Origin: Roseibium sp. TrichSKD4
Lineage (GTDB): Bacteria > Pseudomonadota > Alphaproteobacteria > Rhizobiales > Stappiaceae
Reading direction: 5' to 3'
DNA length: 64,000 nucleotides
Assembly (NCBI RefSeq): GCF_000148725.1
Contig: NZ_GL476320.1
Span: forward strand, 674,056 to 738,055
In this document: one piece after another, positions 8,862 to 17,253 of the stretch
Numbering within the stretch: the first letter of the stretch is position 1
Layout of the letters: each line of letters opens with the position of its first letter
Translations under genes and position numbers: made by a program
Notes under the pieces: generated by a model
Told to the model about the DNA's origin: nothing
Databases searched by the model: none
The model's input: the letters and a program-made list of their open reading frames with translations, nothing else

Positions 8862-9383
8862 ATGAGCGACTTTGACATTCGTTCGACCAATCCAGCGGAT
8901 ATTGAAGCGCTGGAAACGCTTTATCTGGCAGCTTTTCCAGAAGAGGACTTGGTATCGCTGGTTCGTGAATTGGTGGGTGGGCCAACGCCGGTCATCTCTC
9001 TTGCGGCAGCTAAAGACGGTCAAATCGTCGGCCATGTTGTTTTCACACCCTGTGGCGTGAGTGGAAGCGATGAAAAAGCTTCATTGCTCGGGCCGCTTTG
9101 TGTAACCCCGATGCTTCACAAACAAGTTATTGGATCTGCCTTGATCAAGGCTGGGATGGAAGAAGCGCACAAGAGTGGTACGCGCCAGGTTCTCGTTCTT
9201 GGTGACCCAGCATATTACGCTCGATCCGGTTTTAAACCTTCTGCCGCTATCGAAGCGCCTTACCCATTGCCCGAAGAGTGGCTGGCTGCTTGGCAATGGC
9301 AAATGCTAGATGACGGGGAGCCACTTACAGGCCAGCTTGTTGTGCCCGGCCCGTGGCAATCGGCAGCCCTTTGGGGCGAGTAA
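8862..9383 (+). CDS. GNAT-family N-acetyltransferase (YhbS-like)
   Basis: The 173-residue protein is a single GNAT domain. The beta-4/alpha-3 acetyl-CoA segment is visible around LGPLCVTPMLHKQVIGSALI, and LGDPAYYARSGFKP is the typical YhbS-type C-terminal motif. Substrate unknown. It lies 21 bp after pssA on the same strand and may be cotranscribed; its partner downstream is convergent. An internal ribosome-binding site (GAGGGG) precedes the ATG. Confidence 0.9.
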   Translation: MSDFDIRSTNPADIEALETLYLAAFPEEDLVSLVRELVGGPTPVISLAAAKDGQIVGHVVFTPCGVSGSDEKASLLGPLCVTPMLHKQVIGSALIKAGMEEAHKSGTRQVLVLGDPAYYARSGFKPSAAIEAPYPLPEEWLAAWQWQMLDDGEPLTGQLVVPGPWQSAALWGE

Positions 9384-9394
9384 AATGCGCGGGC

Positions 9395-10342
9395 TTAAGG
9401 CCGTTTACGTACGAATTTTTGCTCCGTGACGGCCTTGCCCCACTGATCACCGGCATACTCGTCTGCCAGCTCAAATCCGTTTTTCTCATAAAGCGTGCGC
9501 GCAGCGTCGAGCCCTTTTAAAGTCCAAAGGTGGATTTCGTCGAAGCCATGATGGTCACAATGATTGAGCGCTTTGTGCAGTAGTACGCGACCCCAACCAC
9601 GGCCACGCAGTTTCTCAGACAGAATAAACCAGCGCAAATGCGCTATATTTCCCTTTAGGTCTTCGCCATCAATACTGATGGACCCGATGACCTTAGAGCC
9701 ATCCAGGAGGCTCCAGCTGTTGTTTGTCGTATTTTCAATGCGAGTCATGAATTCAGCCATTGCAGCTGAAACGACGCTTTCAAATGTAGGCCCCATGCCG
9801 ATGATCGGGCCATGTGTTCGCGCATGTAGGGCTGCAATATCGCCAATCATGCCGGTCTGATAGCCTTCAACGATTGTGTTATCCGTTGCCATTAACTGTT
9901 CGGTCGTCTTCGGCATCAAGGCTTCTGAATAGGCGGTGAGGGCTTCCGCAACAGCTACAGGAGACGGATCATCCAGAACACTCAGGGCCCGTCGTACTTG
10001 ATCGTCCCCAAATGCGTCGATTTCAGAAAAGAGGAGGTGCCCCTCATTGCTGAGGTGTAGTGCTTGCGAGCGACCATCACTTTCAACAGCCTTTACAATG
10101 AGCGCACCGCGCTTATCGAGGCCTTTTAGCATCCGGCTGACTGTTGATTTTTCCAGCTTGAGGCGCTCACCAAGCTCACGCGCTGTCAGTCCGGGTGTAA
10201 GCCCAATCTCCAATATGGCGTGAACCGAAGAGGCAGAGAGGTCCGTTCCGGCGATCGTCTTGTCCAAGAAGCCCAGCCCGCGAACCAGATGGCGCGAGGC
10301 TGCACGGATGTTAGAAACAATGGTGTCAGAAACAGCAGACAT
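9395..10342 (-). CDS. MarR-type regulator fused to a GNAT acetyltransferase
   Basis: The 315-residue protein has two domains. Residues 1-140 are a MarR winged helix-turn-helix (LTARELGERLKLEKSTVSRMLKGLDKRG). Residues 150-315 are a GNAT domain with a LRGRGWGRVLLHKAL acetyl-CoA loop and LYEKNGFEL near the end. Such fusions are annotated as bifunctional HTH/GNAT proteins; the catalytic part may acetylate a small molecule or the regulator itself. An inverted repeat lies just upstream of the start codon, suggesting autorepression. The neighbour, the RND efflux operon, is on the same strand upstream but closed by its own terminator. Confidence 0.92.
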   Translation of the reverse strand: MSAVSDTIVSNIRAASRHLVRGLGFLDKTIAGTDLSASSVHAILEIGLTPGLTARELGERLKLEKSTVSRMLKGLDKRGALIVKAVESDGRSQALHLSNEGHLLFSEIDAFGDDQVRRALSVLDDPSPVAVAEALTAYSEALMPKTTEQLMATDNTIVEGYQTGMIGDIAALHARTHGPIIGMGPTFESVVSAAMAEFMTRIENTTNNSWSLLDGSKVIGSISIDGEDLKGNIAHLRWFILSEKLRGRGWGRVLLHKALNHCDHHGFDEIHLWTLKGLDAARTLYEKNGFELADEYAGDQWGKAVTEQKFVRKRP

Positions 10343-10357
10343 GGTGAATTACTCATT

Positions 10358-10376
10358 TAGTTGTATAATGCAACTA
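10358..10376. promoter_or_regulatory. Candidate operator of the MarR-GNAT gene
   Basis: TAGTTGTATAATGCAACTA has perfect 6-bp arms around a 7-nt centre, 16 bp upstream of the start codon. The size and AT-rich core resemble MarR-family operators, and the TATAAT-like centre could be the -10 box it blocks. Confidence 0.55.
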
Positions 10377-10403
10377 TGTGAGTAGCGATTAGCTGCGATG
10401 GCC

Positions 10404-10435
10404 GCAACAAAAAACCGCCGGAGATATCCGGCGGT
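10404..10435 (-). terminator. Rho-independent terminator of the RND operon
   Basis: A 9-bp stem (ACCGCCGGA / TCCGGCGGT) with a 4-nt loop is followed on the minus strand by TTTTTTGTTG. It is 22 bp past the stop of the RND pump gene. Confidence 0.88.
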
Positions 10436-10456
10436 CTCGATTTTCTTTTTCTGAAG

Positions 10457-13400
10457 TTATTCAGCAGCTTCCGGAAGTGAGCTTGGCGGCTCCTTCGGTT
10501 TTGCCGGTTTGGTCATCTGAACCACCTCTGCAGAGGGGCGTTCGCCTCCACCTGTTTTTCTTACGTCTTCTGGGGCGGGTGTTTCTGAGGTGGCACCTGT
10601 ATCTGAATGACCTTCTTCTTCGGATCGGATTTGCACTCCAGGTGTTGTTTCGGCTGCTTCGGGAATGGTTTCTTCAACCGGTGCAATTCCCTCAATATCT
10701 GCCTCGTTCATAACTACGGCAGCTCCAGCAACAGCAAGTTCAGAAGACCGGTTCTGGAAGTGTGTTTGGAGCCAGTTCCAAACTGCTCTGAACAACCTTA
10801 ACCAAACGCTTGGCATCGCAATGGCGACTGGCACTACGATCAGCGTCAGGAAGGTGGAGAAGGCCAAGCCTGCAATGACAGCCGTCGACAACTGAACCCA
10901 CCAGACCGCTGTGATCCCGCCATAGGCTGTGACCTGATTGAAGAAATCAAAGTTGATCTTCGTTGCCATCGGGATCAAGCCAGCGATGGTGGTGACGGTC
11001 GTCAGTAGAATTGGACGCAGACGCTGACTTGCAGTTTTCAGGATCGCATCCAACGGTTCCAGCCCATCCCCGCGGAAGCGGTTATAGGTGTCGATGAGAA
11101 CAATGGCGTTGTTCACCACGATACCGGCCAGTGCCACGACACCCGTTCCCGTCATGATGATGGAGAATTTCTGACCAGTCAGAAGCATGCCAAGCAGAAC
11201 GCCAAAGACTGACAGCACCACCGTGGAGAGGGTGAGGAATGTCTGGTAGAAGGAGTTGTACTGCGTCAGCAAAATCAGGAACATCAGGAAGAGCGATGCG
11301 ACCATCGCCTTTATCAGGAATTCACCTGATTCCTTCTGATCTTCATCAGCGCCGCGGAATTGCAGGAACACATTCTCCGGCCAGGTTTGCGTGTCGAGCC
11401 ATGCTTGCAGTTCCTTCACCTTGTCATCCGGAGTAGCTCCAGATGTCGGGTCGACACTGGCTTTCACCATCATGGAATACAAGCCGTCGCGGCGAACGAT
11501 TTCGGACACTTTCTGCGCTGGACTACGATCGACGAAATTTGCCAAAGGCACGAGCCCGAGCGGTGTTTGCAGGCGCAGCTGATCGAAGCGATCAACGCTC
11601 CGCTGGTCTTCCGGTAGACGAACGCGGATATCGACTTCGTCCTCGGAGTCGGATGGGCGGTATTTGCCAATCATAACGCCGTTTGTAACGAGCTGAACCA
11701 TGTTGCCGACAGAGGCAATATCCGCCTGAAAACGAGCAGCTTGTTCGCGGTCAATATCCAGACGCCACTCGATGCCGGGCAGGGGACGGTCGTCCTCCTG
11801 ATCCATCAAGCCTTCCATCTGGTCTAGATGCGCGCGGACACGAGCAACGTTTTCAACCAACGTGTCGTAATTGGTGGATTTCAGTTCCAGCTGAACGTCC
11901 TTGCCGGTCGGAGGGCCGCCTTCGATCTTGCGCGGCTCAACCTTTATGCCGGGCAGCGAGGCGGTCAGCGTCCGAATATCTGCAGCAATTTGTTTGTACT
12001 CGCGGCGACAACAGAAATCGGCGAGCTCCAGCTGCAGCTCACCAATGACATCGCCGGGCTTGTCCTGAACGCCGCCAAGGGACACGCCACCGCCACCACC
12101 ACCGGGGGCTTTGGCAACAGTTACGACGTTTTTGATACCTTCAATGTTGAGAACGATTTTTTCAACGTCCTGCACAATGGCAAGGGATTCAGCGGCTGAG
12201 ATGTTGCCTCGACCGGACACAAGCACGACGGCCTGATCAGGCTCTTCATCCACGAAGAACTCAACGCCCGTTGGGTTGGCCATGAAGGCTTGAACGATGG
12301 ACATACAGCCGACAACCAGAAGCCCAAGGGCGACCAAGTTGCCAACCGGGTTCCGGGCCAAAAGGTCCAGTCGGCGGATGTAGTAGCCGGTCGCTCCCGG
12401 CACTTCCAGCGGGTTGAAGTGCCAGGCCTTGTCTTTTGCAGGGGCTTTTGGAGTGCGTCCGAACAATGAGGCAATCTTGTTGCCAAGCCATGCAAATACG
12501 GTCTCCAGAAGCCAGACAACCGGTTTGAACAGGACAACGAGTGCCCAGATTGTTGCCGCCACGGTCAACGCGATCAGGAAGTATGTGAAGATGTCGCCCA
12601 CGATAAGCGGCAGCTGTTTTCCGTTTTGACCAATTGCGGCGTTGATGAGGTTGAGGGTGCCAGTGGATGTGTTGCTCAAAAGCGCCGGGGTCTTTTCAAG
12701 CAGTGAGAGGCCGAAGAATACGGCGAGCACAACAGCCAGGATCTCTGATGCAAAGCTGACAAAGGTTGCGCGCTTGTAGAGTTTAGCCGGGCGAGCTTCT
12801 TCTTCCTCGATCTTTCGAGCAGCGGCACGTTGACGCCAGCGCACGAAGGGACGCAGGACGAAGAAGGATCCAATTCCCGCGATCAGGAAGGCGGCAACGG
12901 TGGCCAGAAGACCGATGATCGAGAACGTTTCTGGCAGGGCGGTTGCAGGAGCAGTGATACCGGCAACAGCAGCAGCTGTAACAAGGGCCAGCAGCCATGT
13001 TGCGTTCCTCTGAACCCACTTGGTAGTGAGGGCCATTACGCCGCCTGTGACCGGGATGAACACCATGGCAGTCACGAGCGAAGCGGTCAGAACGATGATC
13101 ACCATAATCGGCAGATAGCTCATGAACTCCCCGGCGACACCCGGCCAGAGCAGCATGGGCAGGAACGCCACGAGCGTCGTCGCCGTAGATGAGACAATCG
13201 GCCAGAACATGAGCTTGGCTGCGCGAATGTACGCTTCGCGGTCTTCCATGCCGTCCTGAACCTTGCGGTCAGCATATTCGGTCATCACGATTGCGCCGTC
13301 GACCAAGAGGCCAACGGTTAGCACAAGGCCGAACATCACCATGATGTTGACCGTGTACCCAATGCCCCCAAGGATCAGGAAGCCGACCATGAAGGACGTT

Positions 13401-14491
13401 GGAATAGCAAGGCCAACCAGCAAGGCAGATCGCAATCCAAGTGCGGCAAGCACCAGGATCATAACAAGGAAAATCGCGGTCAGAATGGAAGATTGCAAGG
13501 AGCCGAGAATCTCGAAAATGTTCGAGGACGAATCCAGCATGATGTTGACGTTGATTGAGTCGGGCCAGTCCTTGGACGCGTTTTCGACAACGGCGCGGAC
13601 CGCATTGTTGTTTTCGATGATGTTGGTGCCGATGCGCTTGGTGATCTGCAGCGCAATTGCCGGCTCGCCATTCACCCGTGTGTAGGCGCTGGCATCTTTG
13701 AAGGTTCTGCGAATGTCAGCAATGTCGGAGAGCGTTACAACGCCTTCACCGCTTTGCTTGATGGGCAGAGAGTAGATGTCTGCAGCTGTTTCGACAAGAC
13801 CAGGAACCTTGACGTTAAACCGGCCCGTGCCACCATCCAGAAAACCGGCAGGAACCAGTCGGTTGTTGGCGGTCAGCGTGTTGAACAGTTCTGCTTGAGT
13901 GATCGAGTAAGCTTCAAGTTTCTGTGTGTCGATCAGGACTTCAAGCATCTCCTCGCGGTGACCTGAAAGGTCTGCAGAGCGAACCGTATCAACGGCTTCG
14001 ATCAGGTCTTTCAAACGGCGTGCATGCTGATAAAGGGTTCGTTCTGGAACATTACCAGAGAGTGAAACCCACATGACCGGAACAAGTGCGAAGTTTGTCT
14101 CCGAGATGGTCGGTTCTTCCGCATCTTCCGGCAGTTCGCCTTTTGCTTGATCCACTTTGTCGCGGACATCCGCCAGCGCCTCGTCCTTGTTGAACGAGAT
14201 GTCGAATTCCAGAACGATCCCGGCATGGCCTTCAGAGGCTATTGCCGTGATTTCTTTCAGCCCATCGAGACCGCGAAGTTCTGTCTCCATGGGGCGAACG
14301 AGAAGGCGCTCCGCGTCCTCAGGCGAAATGCCCTGCTGTGCAATGGAGACGTAAAACACTGGGACATCAATGTCCGGGTCACTTTCCTTCGGGATGGAAA
14401 TATAGGTCATGACGCCAGCGGCAATCAGCGCCAGCATCAAAACGAAAACAGTTTTGGGACGTCGCAGGACGTCTTCAAGCATCGATATCAT
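10457..14491 (-). CDS. RND-family efflux transporter, inner-membrane pump subunit (extended)
   Basis: This 1344-residue protein is an AcrB/CusA-type proton-driven pump. The first hydrophobic helix, the two large periplasmic loops and the TM4 proton-relay helix (GLLVDGAIVMTEYADR, D398) are clear. It is about 300 residues longer than usual. A segment at about residues 495-700, between the two repeats, adds several extra hydrophobic stretches and charged linkers. The C-terminal 100 residues form an acidic, Pro-rich tail, probably cytoplasmic. A Cys pair (FCCRREY) sits in the second periplasmic loop. The adaptor gene overlaps its start by 4 nt, and PadR lies upstream. Substrate unknown; no outer-membrane channel gene is adjacent. 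Confidence 0.93.
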   Translation of the reverse strand: MISMLEDVLRRPKTVFVLMLALIAAGVMTYISIPKESDPDIDVPVFYVSIAQQGISPEDAERLLVRPMETELRGLDGLKEITAIASEGHAGIVLEFDISFNKDEALADVRDKVDQAKGELPEDAEEPTISETNFALVPVMWVSLSGNVPERTLYQHARRLKDLIEAVDTVRSADLSGHREEMLEVLIDTQKLEAYSITQAELFNTLTANNRLVPAGFLDGGTGRFNVKVPGLVETAADIYSLPIKQSGEGVVTLSDIADIRRTFKDASAYTRVNGEPAIALQITKRIGTNIIENNNAVRAVVENASKDWPDSINVNIMLDSSSNIFEILGSLQSSILTAIFLVMILVLAALGLRSALLVGLAIPTSFMVGFLILGGIGYTVNIMVMFGLVLTVGLLVDGAIVMTEYADRKVQDGMEDREAYIRAAKLMFWPIVSSTATTLVAFLPMLLWPGVAGEFMSYLPIMVIIVLTASLVTAMVFIPVTGGVMALTTKWVQRNATWLLALVTAAAVAGITAPATALPETFSIIGLLATVAAFLIAGIGSFFVLRPFVRWRQRAAARKIEEEEARPAKLYKRATFVSFASEILAVVLAVFFGLSLLEKTPALLSNTSTGTLNLINAAIGQNGKQLPLIVGDIFTYFLIALTVAATIWALVVLFKPVVWLLETVFAWLGNKIASLFGRTPKAPAKDKAWHFNPLEVPGATGYYIRRLDLLARNPVGNLVALGLLVVGCMSIVQAFMANPTGVEFFVDEEPDQAVVLVSGRGNISAAESLAIVQDVEKIVLNIEGIKNVVTVAKAPGGGGGGVSLGGVQDKPGDVIGELQLELADFCCRREYKQIAADIRTLTASLPGIKVEPRKIEGGPPTGKDVQLELKSTNYDTLVENVARVRAHLDQMEGLMDQEDDRPLPGIEWRLDIDREQAARFQADIASVGNMVQLVTNGVMIGKYRPSDSEDEVDIRVRLPEDQRSVDRFDQLRLQTPLGLVPLANFVDRSPAQKVSEIVRRDGLYSMMVKASVDPTSGATPDDKVKELQAWLDTQTWPENVFLQFRGADEDQKESGEFLIKAMVASLFLMFLILLTQYNSFYQTFLTLSTVVLSVFGVLLGMLLTGQKFSIIMTGTGVVALAGIVVNNAIVLIDTYNRFRGDGLEPLDAILKTASQRLRPILLTTVTTIAGLIPMATKINFDFFNQVTAYGGITAVWWVQLSTAVIAGLAFSTFLTLIVVPVAIAMPSVWLRLFRAVWNWLQTHFQNRSSELAVAGAAVVMNEADIEGIAPVEETIPEAAETTPGVQIRSEEEGHSDTGATSETPAPEDVRKTGGGERPSAEVVQMTKPAKPKEPPSSLPEAAE

Positions 14492-15591
14492 TGGGCCACC
14501 TCGGCCATTTCAAATACAGGAGAGACCTTCTGGCCGTCCTTGACATAATCTTGTCCGACAACGATGGCGGTGACTTCTTCCGGAAGTCCGCCAATCCACG
14601 TGCCGTCTGGCTCTCCGCCAAGAATTTCAACGGGGTAGAACACGGTACGGTCATTTTCATCAACGGCGCGAATTCCGACCTGCCCATTATCATTAAGTGT
14701 CAGGAAGGCCGGTGTGATCTTGTGGGCGCGCTGTGCGGGAAGGGGCAATCGGGTGGTCGCTGTCACCCCATCACGCGCCTTGCCGTCTTCATTCGGCAGT
14801 TCCACCTCAATGCGGAAGGTGCGTGTGTCTGCGTCAGCTGCTGGCGAAATGTAGCGCACCTTGCCTTGCATCTTTTGGCCGGTAATCAGTTCAACATCGG
14901 CTTCCATGCCAACGGAAATGCGAGCGACATTGATTTCGGATACCTGACCTATCGCGATCAGCGGGTCGGATTTCACGACGGTCGCGCAAACGTCGCCGCC
15001 TTGTAGATAGTCACCGACATTCGCCATTGAGCTTTGGACCGTGCCTGTGATGGGAGCGCGGATAATTGTCCGGTCAAGTTCCAATTTCGCTTCCTTGACG
15101 CGGGCATGAGCTGCGTCGAGTTGAGCCTTCACGGCTGCAGCTCTCGTTTGCGCTGTGAAGCCTTTCGTTACCAGCTGGCTGGCCGCGTCATGGTCCAGTT
15201 CCGCTTGAGCCAGATTGGCTTTGGCTTCCAGCAGTTTGGCTTCGCGGGTGCCCTTGTCCAGCTGGCATAGAATGTCGCCTGCTGCCACTTCGGCGCCCTC
15301 GGTTGCCGGGCGGTGAACCACGTTGCCTTTGGTTTCCGCACGAACGGCAACCATCGCTTCAGCCTCAGTTCGGCCGCGGATTTCCAACACAGCCTTGCGA
15401 TCTTGTGCCGTCAGCTTTTGAACTTTCACCCGAAACAGATCAGCCTGTGTCTCTTGTGCCCGCGCTGCGGGCGGCGGTGTTGCATGAGCGCTGTCGCCGA
15501 CGCCGCCAATCACAACTTCGCCGCTGTACATCCAATATCCAATTCCGACAGCAAGACCGGCTGCCAGCACATATGAAAAATTCAAACGCAT
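14488..15591 (-). CDS. RND efflux periplasmic adaptor (membrane fusion protein)
   Basis: The 367-residue adaptor has one N-terminal membrane segment, a barrel-sandwich (lipoyl-like) half near residues 70-105 (VRAETKGNVVHRPATEGAEV), a coiled-coil hairpin (about 105-165, KEAKLELDRT) and a second barrel half with IIRAPITGTVQ. It links the pump to an outer-membrane channel. It starts with ATG and overlaps the pump start codon, so stoichiometric translation is likely. It is 24 bp downstream of PadR, making a three-gene operon. Confidence 0.94.
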   Translation of the reverse strand: MRLNFSYVLAAGLAVGIGYWMYSGEVVIGGVGDSAHATPPPAARAQETQADLFRVKVQKLTAQDRKAVLEIRGRTEAEAMVAVRAETKGNVVHRPATEGAEVAAGDILCQLDKGTREAKLLEAKANLAQAELDHDAASQLVTKGFTAQTRAAAVKAQLDAAHARVKEAKLELDRTIIRAPITGTVQSSMANVGDYLQGGDVCATVVKSDPLIAIGQVSEINVARISVGMEADVELITGQKMQGKVRYISPAADADTRTFRIEVELPNEDGKARDGVTATTRLPLPAQRAHKITPAFLTLNDNGQVGIRAVDENDRTVFYPVEILGGEPDGTWIGGLPEEVTAIVVGQDYVKDGQKVSPVFEMAEVAQ

Positions 15592-15615
15592 TTGTAACTC
15601 CGGTAGATATCTCGG

Positions 15616-16167
15616 CTATTCGGCAGCTTCTTGCTGAACATCGCCTTCACCGCTTGCGATGCGGATGAGGTGTTCACCATGCTTGTCCAGATAAGCCAGA
15701 GTGAATGTCATGTAGGCGCGACCGTAATCGCGTATCCAGTTTGATCCCGGGTGCGGCGGCTCATCGCCGCAGTCTTCCAGCATCTTCAGTTCTGCAAGCA
15801 CTTGCTCTTTACGGCGGTCCAGAGCGCGCCGGATGACATCCGGGCCAAGGTCTTTCGCGTAAAGGGCGATGAGCAGAAAGGGGGATTTAAAAGTGTCGGC
15901 GGCCTGTGGCTCGCAAAGGGATGCGAGGAACTCATCACGACCGGCTTCCGTGATGGAATAGACTTTTCGAGCGGGTTTGCCCTGCTGCTGTTCTTCGCGA
16001 ACGGTCACCATGCCGTCGGCTTCCAGACGCGCAAGGGCCGGATAGATGGAGCCAAAGGATGCGTCGTCAAAATAGCTGAAGCGCCCTTCTGTAGATTCTT
16101 TCCGGATTTCGTAACCGGTTGCGTCTCCGAAGGTCAGTATCGCAAGGCAAAGGGTTCTGACGCTCAT
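15616..16167 (-). CDS. PadR-family transcriptional repressor
   Basis: The 183-residue protein has the PadR winged helix at residues 1-85 (ILTFGDATGYEIRKE, YPALARLEADGMV) and a C-terminal helical dimerisation part (about 95-175). PadR proteins commonly repress linked transporters and respond to small phenolics or drugs. Here it is the first gene of the operon with the RND adaptor and pump, so it most likely controls them. A perfect 16-nt palindrome lies about 103 bp upstream. Confidence 0.94.
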   Translation of the reverse strand: MSVRTLCLAILTFGDATGYEIRKESTEGRFSYFDDASFGSIYPALARLEADGMVTVREEQQQGKPARKVYSITEAGRDEFLASLCEPQAADTFKSPFLLIALYAKDLGPDVIRRALDRRKEQVLAELKMLEDCGDEPPHPGSNWIRDYGRAYMTFTLAYLDKHGEHLIRIASGEGDVQQEAAE

Positions 16168-16269
16168 GCGGACAGTCCTTTTTGCGCGCTTGGTCTAGTG
16201 ATCATTGGTCAGACCTGAAACTGGTGCATCGGACCCATCAGACTAAATAAGGCGAGTGCCATATGCATG

Positions 16270-16312
16270 TACGATATATATCGTATCTATATATTGGATC
16301 GATATATCTCAA
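16270..16312. promoter_or_regulatory. Candidate PadR operator (palindrome cluster)
   Basis: TACGATATATATCGTA is a perfect 16-nt palindrome at 16270-16285. A second, related AT-rich half (ATCGATATATC) follows at 16298-16309. PadR regulators bind this kind of symmetric TATA-rich site. It sits between the PadR gene and the divergent 127-residue gene and may influence both. Confidence 0.55.
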
Positions 16313-16469
16313 GAGGAGAGGCGCGAAAAAATTACAATACGGTAATGTTTGGTAACCGAGTCGTCAGTGCAACTCCGACAAACTGACGGATGTAGGATGG
16401 CTGCGCTGATCTGCGCACTCTGAGGAGCGTAGAAAGTAAGTTAGAATTTAGGCAGGTAGGAGGTCGGAA

Positions 16470-16853
16470 ATGAAATTCGGAACCAAAGGGTACAAAACGA
16501 TCCTGAAACTTCCGGCTTTTATCCGTGGCCCGAGCAATCCGTTACTCAGGCTACTCTATATCAATGGCCTGATCGGTGTCGGCATATCCGGGCTGTTGCT
16601 TGGCGGAATATTCTTCAGCAACATTGGAAACCTTCGCACGCTTGTCATGAACGCGGATGATCCTGTTTTACCGGTTGTGATGTTGGCATTTGCCCTAGTG
16701 ATCACCATCGGGTCTGTCGTGATGGGGACTGCTGTGATGATGCTCCGTGATGACAGCAAAGATATTAGTGGTGGTGGCGGAACACGGAATCATATCGACA
16801 GCTTACCGTTTGGCTCACAGCCAGCTCTCGTGCCCGCCCGTATTCGTCAGTGA
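16470..16853 (+). CDS. Two-helix membrane protein of unknown function
   Basis: The 127-residue protein has a strong ribosome-binding site (AGGAGGT) before the ATG. Two hydrophobic segments are visible (about residues 30-52 and 68-90), followed by a Gly-rich linker (ISGGGGTRNH) and a tail ending in PARIRQ. I do not recognise the family. It is divergent from the PadR gene with the palindrome in between, so it might share that control. Its 3' end overlaps the next minus-strand small gene by 7 nt. Confidence 0.65.
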   Translation: MKFGTKGYKTILKLPAFIRGPSNPLLRLLYINGLIGVGISGLLLGGIFFSNIGNLRTLVMNADDPVLPVVMLAFALVITIGSVVMGTAVMMLRDDSKDISGGGGTRNHIDSLPFGSQPALVPARIRQ

Positions 16854-16999
16854 GTGACGACTTCCATCGGCCCAATTGCCGATGGTTTTGCCATGACAAA
16901 TGCCTTGTCATTTGCCGATGACGGTTGAGCAATGCTCGCGGTGATCATCAGTCCCGCTGACAGAAAAAGGCAGATGAAACCAGCTGAAGAGGCTTTCAT
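16847..16999 (-). CDS. Small secreted protein (50 residues)
   Basis: A 50-residue frame starts at the ATG at 16999 with AGGA eight bases upstream. It begins with a signal-peptide-like run (FICLFLSAGLMITASIAQ), possibly cut near residue 24 or 28, leaving a peptide of about 22-26 residues with AKPSAIGPM. It is convergent with the 127-residue gene and overlaps its stop by 7 nt. Function unknown; expression is not shown. Confidence 0.5.
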   Translation of the reverse strand: MKASSAGFICLFLSAGLMITASIAQPSSANDKAFVMAKPSAIGPMEVVTH

Positions 17000-17211
17000 T
17001 ATTATTTCCTCGCATTCGAATTATTGCGAGTGTTTTAGCGAGGAAGTTCTAAATCCCCGAAAAGCTGGTCGATAAAATTTGATCTTTCTGTGTGATTTTT
17101 TTCTTTTGGTCCAAATCAGCCGAATGGCTTCCTGTTGCCGAATTTAGAAAGTTATTAAAAACAATGTTCTATGCAAGTATTCTCGTGTTTTGATTCATGT
17201 GTAGGGTCTGT

Positions 17212-17241
17212 TGCCCGGTCGCGGCATGGGGCGACCGGGCA
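17212..17241 (-). terminator. Long GC-rich hairpin after the thiolase gene
   Basis: A perfect 11-bp stem (TGCCCGGTCGC / GCGACCGGGCA) with an 8-nt loop lies 12 bp past the stop of the minus-strand thiolase. There is no U-run behind it, so it could be a weak terminator or a 3'-end-stabilising hairpin. Confidence 0.5.
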
Positions 17242-17253
17242 TAATAATTCAGT

